In this document: positions 12,613-12,758 of the stretch, in pieces
How the letters are laid out: every line of letters begins with the position of its first letter
Position numbering within the stretch: the first letter of the stretch is position 1
Assembly (NCBI GenBank): GCA_017883605.1
Contig: JADGNH010000046.1
Span: forward strand, 1-12,758
DNA from: Methanobacteriaceae archaeon
GTDB taxonomy: Archaea; Methanobacteriota; Methanobacteria; Methanobacteriales; Methanobacteriaceae
Length of the DNA: 12,758 bases
Direction: 5' to 3'
Translations under genes and position numbers: made by a program
Notes under the pieces: model-generated
Databases searched by the model: none
Told to the model about the DNA's origin: nothing
What the model saw: the letters and a program-made list of their open reading frames with translations, nothing else

Positions 12613-12758
12613 GTGTTGAAGATGCATTTTTTGAATGTGGGACATGGAGATTGCTGTATCGTTGAGTTTCCTGATCGTACCACCATGGTTGATATTAACC
12701 GGTCGAAAACCATAGATGAGGAGTCGGTAAAAGAAATTATTACAGCAATAAAAAAACA
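12613..12758 (+). CDS. ComEC-like metallo-beta-lactamase-fold hydrolase (5' end only)
   Basis: From GTG 12613 the frame reads VLKMHFLNVGHGDCCIVEFPD and RTTMVDINRSKTIDEESVKEIIT, and is cut by the window edge after 48 codons. The opening MHFLNVGHGDCxIVEFP...MVDIN is the first strand pair of ComEC/Rec2-type metallo-beta-lactamase proteins; the metal-binding HxHxDH motif would lie beyond the edge. A GGTGAT site precedes GTG by four bases; ATG 12622 is an alternative start with a 13-base spacer. Stand-alone members often sit in accessory or defence islands, which is family knowledge and not shown here. Four iterons lie directly upstream. Confidence 0.82.
   Translation, partial: MLKMHFLNVGHGDCCIVEFPDRTTMVDINRSKTIDEESVKEIITAIKK

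Noticed and set aside
12456..12713. 85-residue minus-strand frame over the iterons and the metallo-hydrolase start
   Set aside because: It overlaps the clear MHFLNVGHGDC frame on the plus strand, and its sequence reflects the repeats.

Overview
The window looks like chromosomal DNA of a methanogenic archaeon close to Methanobacterium. Genes are separated by very AT-rich spacers. Several starts follow Shine-Dalgarno motifs of the GGTG, GAGG or AGGGG type, start codons include TTG and GTG, and oligo-T tracts lie at gene ends. TTTAAATA-type TATA boxes are visible in some promoters. The gene content (a methanogen-type SPASM radical SAM enzyme, an RNase HIII-like protein, paired small membrane proteins with paired histidines) fits Methanobacteriales. 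The assignment is inference; no rRNA, tRNA or marker gene is present to confirm it.

Layout. 1-615 (-): 5' part of a P-loop ATPase of unknown role, cut by the window edge. 854-1285 (+): SRPBCC/START-like protein. 1460-1972 (-): five-helix membrane protein resembling the CcdC/DUF1453 family, started at TTG. 2068-3213 (-): SPASM radical SAM enzyme of the peptide-modifying type. 3483-3767 (-): small protein of unknown role. 4158-4349 (+): 63-residue hypothetical protein. 4401-5243 (-): RNase HIII-like protein. 5359-6651 (-): a membrane cluster made of two paralogous small proteins with conserved histidines joined by an ATGA overlap; the second adds a secreted Cys-rich, EF-hand-like domain and is followed by a frameshifted remnant of a two-helix membrane protein. 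6956-7615 (-): helical hypothetical protein. 7873-8514 (+): zinc-ribbon plus AAA+ protein with a damaged P-loop and no lid domain. 8622-10554 (-): CPBP intramembrane protease, AHSA1-type SRPBCC protein and VOC protein, each with its own upstream spacer. 10938-11576 (+): ExoD-like membrane protein. 11765-11905 (-): a 46-residue zinc-ribbon protein. 11906-12612: a 0.7 kb spacer rich in inverted repeats, then four 26-29 nt iterons just before the 5' end of a ComEC-like metallo-beta-lactamase-fold gene (12613-12758, +), cut by the right edge.

Most genes look monocistronic; the only clear operon is the 6651-to-5540 pair. The most striking property of the DNA itself is that many spacers carry a different short tandem duplication (17-55 bp, several exact), often touching a stop codon, and two genes carry in-frame duplications. 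The most interesting protein-level items are the histidine-paired membrane cluster with its Cys-rich extracytoplasmic domain, the degenerate zinc-ribbon/AAA+ protein, and the radical SAM enzyme with no visible substrate peptide. The inverted-repeat/iteron region before the metallo-hydrolase gene is the best candidate for an undescribed regulatory or RNA element.
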